DNA from: a virus
Strand: one strand, 5' to 3'
Length of the DNA: 39,968 bases
Virus record (IMG/VR): IMGVR_UViG_3300034072_001363
Location: 1-39,968 of that record
This document shows, piece after piece, positions 38,584 to 39,968 of this stretch. The translations under genes were made by a program, and so were the position numbers. How positions within the stretch are numbered: position 1 is the stretch's first letter; the number at the start of each line of letters is the position of its first letter. The notes beneath the pieces were generated by a model. That model worked only from the letters and a program-made list of their open reading frames with translations. It was not told where the DNA came from and searched no databases.

Positions 38584-38909
38584 TCCCCAACCTCCTCACC
38601 GAGGCCGAGGCCGCCGCCCGCCTGCACATCGCCCCGCGCACCCTGCGCGCGCTGCGCAGCAACGGCCAGATCCGCCACGTCCGCCCGACGCCCCGAACAA
38701 TCCTCTATCGCGAGGACGACATCGCCGACTATATCGAGCGGCAGGCCCGCGAGGAGCGCCCCTCATGTCCGTCTACAAACCCGCCAAAAGCCGCTTCTGG
38801 CAATATGACTTCCAGTTCAAAGGTTGTCGGCATCACGGCTCTACGGGATGCACGTCGCGCCGCGACGCGGAACGCTACGAAGCCGACATCCGGCGGAAGG
38901 TCGCGCTAG
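38580..38909 (+). CDS. Putative excisionase (Xis), MerR-like helix-turn-helix
   Basis: The 109-residue frame begins MIPNLLTEAEAAARLHIAPR; residues 6-53 match the winged helix of excisionase-family proteins (TLRALRSNGQIRHVRPTPRTILYREDDIADYI, read in parts). It lies directly before the integrase gene and overlaps it by 145 bp. The last ~47 residues are Ser/Thr/Arg-rich and read out of frame inside int, so they may add little structure. Xis would bend attR and favour excision. ATGA coupling with the previous gene. Confidence 0.75.
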   Translation: MIPNLLTEAEAAARLHIAPRTLRALRSNGQIRHVRPTPRTILYREDDIADYIERQAREERPSCPSTNPPKAASGNMTSSSKVVGITALRDARRAATRNATKPTSGGRSR

Positions 38910-39850
38910 GCGAGACGGCCAAGCCCCCGATCACGCTCGATCTGGCCTGCGGCGAATGGCTCGAGCTCAAGGGCAAGCACCAGCGCAGCCACAAGACCAC
39001 CGAGTACCAGCTCGAAAACCTCGCGATCGGCCTCGGCAAGAACCGGTGGCTGCACGATCTGACCCTGCGCGACCTCGACAAGTACATCGCCAAGCGCCGC
39101 GCCAGCGTCTCCAATGCCAGCGTCAACCGCGAGATCGCGCTGCTGCGCCGGGTCTGCAACTGGTGCGAGGCCCGCGGCTATGACGTCCCGGTGATCGACT
39201 GGCGCGAGGCGAAGCTGAAAGAGAAGGCCCCCGAAACCCGCATCCTCAGCGCCGAGGAGGAAGCGCGCCTGTTCGATCACCTGCCCGAAAGCCTGAAACC
39301 GATCGTGGAGTTCGCGCTGATCAGCGGGCAGAGGAAGGCCGAGATCGTCACCCTGCGCTGGAGCGACGTCGATCTGGTCAACGCCCGCGCCACTGTCAGC
39401 ACCAAGGGCGGGCAGCGCCACACCTTCCCGCTGACGCCGCGCCTCGCCGCGATCATCCGCCAGCAGCCGAAGGTCTGCGCCCAGGTCTTCACCTATGTCT
39501 GCGAACGCCCGAGCCCCAAGCGCAAGGACCGTGTCGCCCGCCGCAAGGGTGAGCGCTATCCGTTCAGCAAGCAGGGCTGGGACCGCAAGTGGCGCCGCGC
39601 GCTGGTCGAAGCCGGGATCGAAGGCTTCCGCTTTCACGACACGCGCCACACCGCGCTGACACGCCTCGGCAGCATCGAGGCCGCCCAGCGCCTGGCAAAC
39701 CACAGCGATATCCGGACGACGCGCCGCTACTTCCACACCAGCGAGGACGAGGTCAGGCAGCGGATGGCTGCTGCGGAGTCCCGGAATAGTCCCGAACCGC
39801 AGGAAGGGGAGGGCGCTGAAACCCGCAGAAATGCTGGGGAGAGCGCTTGA
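38765..39850 (+). CDS. int: Tyrosine integrase
   Basis: This 361-residue recombinase starts MSVYKPAKSRFWQYDFQF. The N-terminal core-binding part (about 55-145) has KTTEYQLENLAIGLGKNRW and the catalytic part has R190 (GQRKAEIVTLRW), K214, H291 and R294 (HDTRHTALTRLG), H313 (NHSDIRTTRRY) and nucleophile Y322. All five to six catalytic residues are present, so it should be active. It reads toward attR and ends ten bases before the core. Its last codons overlap an arm-type repeat. No ribosome site is strong; expression may be coupled to the xis-like frame. Confidence 0.95.
   Translation: MSVYKPAKSRFWQYDFQFKGCRHHGSTGCTSRRDAERYEADIRRKVALGETAKPPITLDLACGEWLELKGKHQRSHKTTEYQLENLAIGLGKNRWLHDLTLRDLDKYIAKRRASVSNASVNREIALLRRVCNWCEARGYDVPVIDWREAKLKEKAPETRILSAEEEARLFDHLPESLKPIVEFALISGQRKAEIVTLRWSDVDLVNARATVSTKGGQRHTFPLTPRLAAIIRQQPKVCAQVFTYVCERPSPKRKDRVARRKGERYPFSKQGWDRKWRRALVEAGIEGFRFHDTRHTALTRLGSIEAAQRLANHSDIRTTRRYFHTSEDEVRQRMAAAESRNSPEPQEGEGAETRRNAGESA
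39776..39794 (+). repeat. Arm-type integrase site, right
   Basis: The 19-mer GAGTCCCGGAATAGTCCCG is identical to 382-400 and in the same orientation. It lies inside the C-terminal codons of int, 66 bp before the attR core. The second 9-mer unit differs from the left copy (AGTCCCGAA). Presumed binding site of the integrase N-terminal arm domain. Confidence 0.65.
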
Positions 39851-39860
39851 TCGCCCATCG

Positions 39861-39902
39861 GCTCCCAAAGCAGATGCGCTACCAGACTGCGCTACTCCCC
39901 GA
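39861..39902 (-). repeat. attR core: 5' half of tRNA-Pro
   Basis: This is the second copy of the 42-bp repeat. Read on the minus strand it is a tRNA-Pro fragment with acceptor 5' strand, D arm and anticodon loop TTTGGGA, ending in the 3' anticodon stem; the T arm and 3' acceptor are missing. Only 32 bp separate it from the end of the next tRNA. Confidence 0.95.
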
Positions 39903-39933
39903 CGCCTGTTTGTCCGCCCAGTCTCCTCGCCCC

Positions 39934-39968
39934 GGTGGGCCCGGCAGGATTCGAACCCGCGACCTAGC
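39934..39968 (-). tRNA. tRNA, 3' part only (isotype not readable)
   Basis: On the minus strand a T arm GCGGG-TTCGAAT-CCTGC is followed by acceptor strand CGGGCCC, discriminator A and CC. The anticodon lies beyond the window, so the amino acid cannot be read. It points toward the tRNA-Pro fragment, so the two were probably one transcription unit before integration. Confidence 0.8.

Overview
The window holds what appears to be a complete temperate phage genome (prophage, about 245-39902) integrated into the chromosome of a high-GC bacterium. Gene style, GC-rich codon use and tRNA sequences suggest an alphaproteobacterium, probably of the Sphingomonadales; this is an inference from style, not from a database match. 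The phage is a lambda-like, long-tailed siphovirus: GpA-type large terminase, lambda-type portal, HK97-type protease/capsid fusion, tail tube, frameshifting tail chaperone, tape measure and central tail hub. Host sequence remains only at the edges: the end of an unidentified gene (2-193) with tRNA-Pro(TGG) on the left, and the 3' part of a second tRNA on the right.

Layout. A 42-bp direct repeat (245-286 and 39861-39902) marks attL and attR. Next to attL are two small probable lysogenic-conversion genes (722-1295). Then, all on the minus strand and read right to left from 26408 to 1349, come a possible regulator, small and large terminase, connector, portal, protease-capsid fusion, head-completion proteins, tail tube, a G/GT-type frameshift pair, tape measure (preceded by one plus-strand membrane gene), tail tip and hub, the lysis cassette, a collagen-like fibre protein, and a tail protein with a sialate-O-acetylesterase-type domain. 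The leftward early operon (26680-32874, minus) encodes a Cro-like protein, other small regulators, a ParB-like protein, a DnaA-domain-IV-like protein, a DNA methyltransferase and a helicase of the phage/plasmid primase type.

The switch lies at 32874-34203. A short repressor and a HIRAN-membrane protein form a rightward lysogeny operon. It is flanked on both sides by the same 19-bp palindromic operators (two full sites on each side). To the right, a tight plus-strand operon of small genes (34203-38583) includes a MazG-like hydrolase, three mini membrane proteins and a Lar-type anti-restriction protein. It ends with an excisionase-like gene and the tyrosine integrase, whose last codons overlap an arm-type repeat next to attR.

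The points most worth a second look are: (1) attachment in the 5' half of a tRNA gene, which splits a tRNA operon and leaves the prophage to supply the tRNA-Pro promoter; (2) a clear A-AAA-AAC -1 frameshift site joining two tail-chaperone reading frames; (3) matching operator pairs on both sides of the repressor operon; (4) a HIRAN-domain membrane protein in that operon; (5) two attL-proximal genes sharing a beta-helix-like motif; (6) an esterase-type tail protein; and (7) a lysozyme with no visible catalytic Glu.
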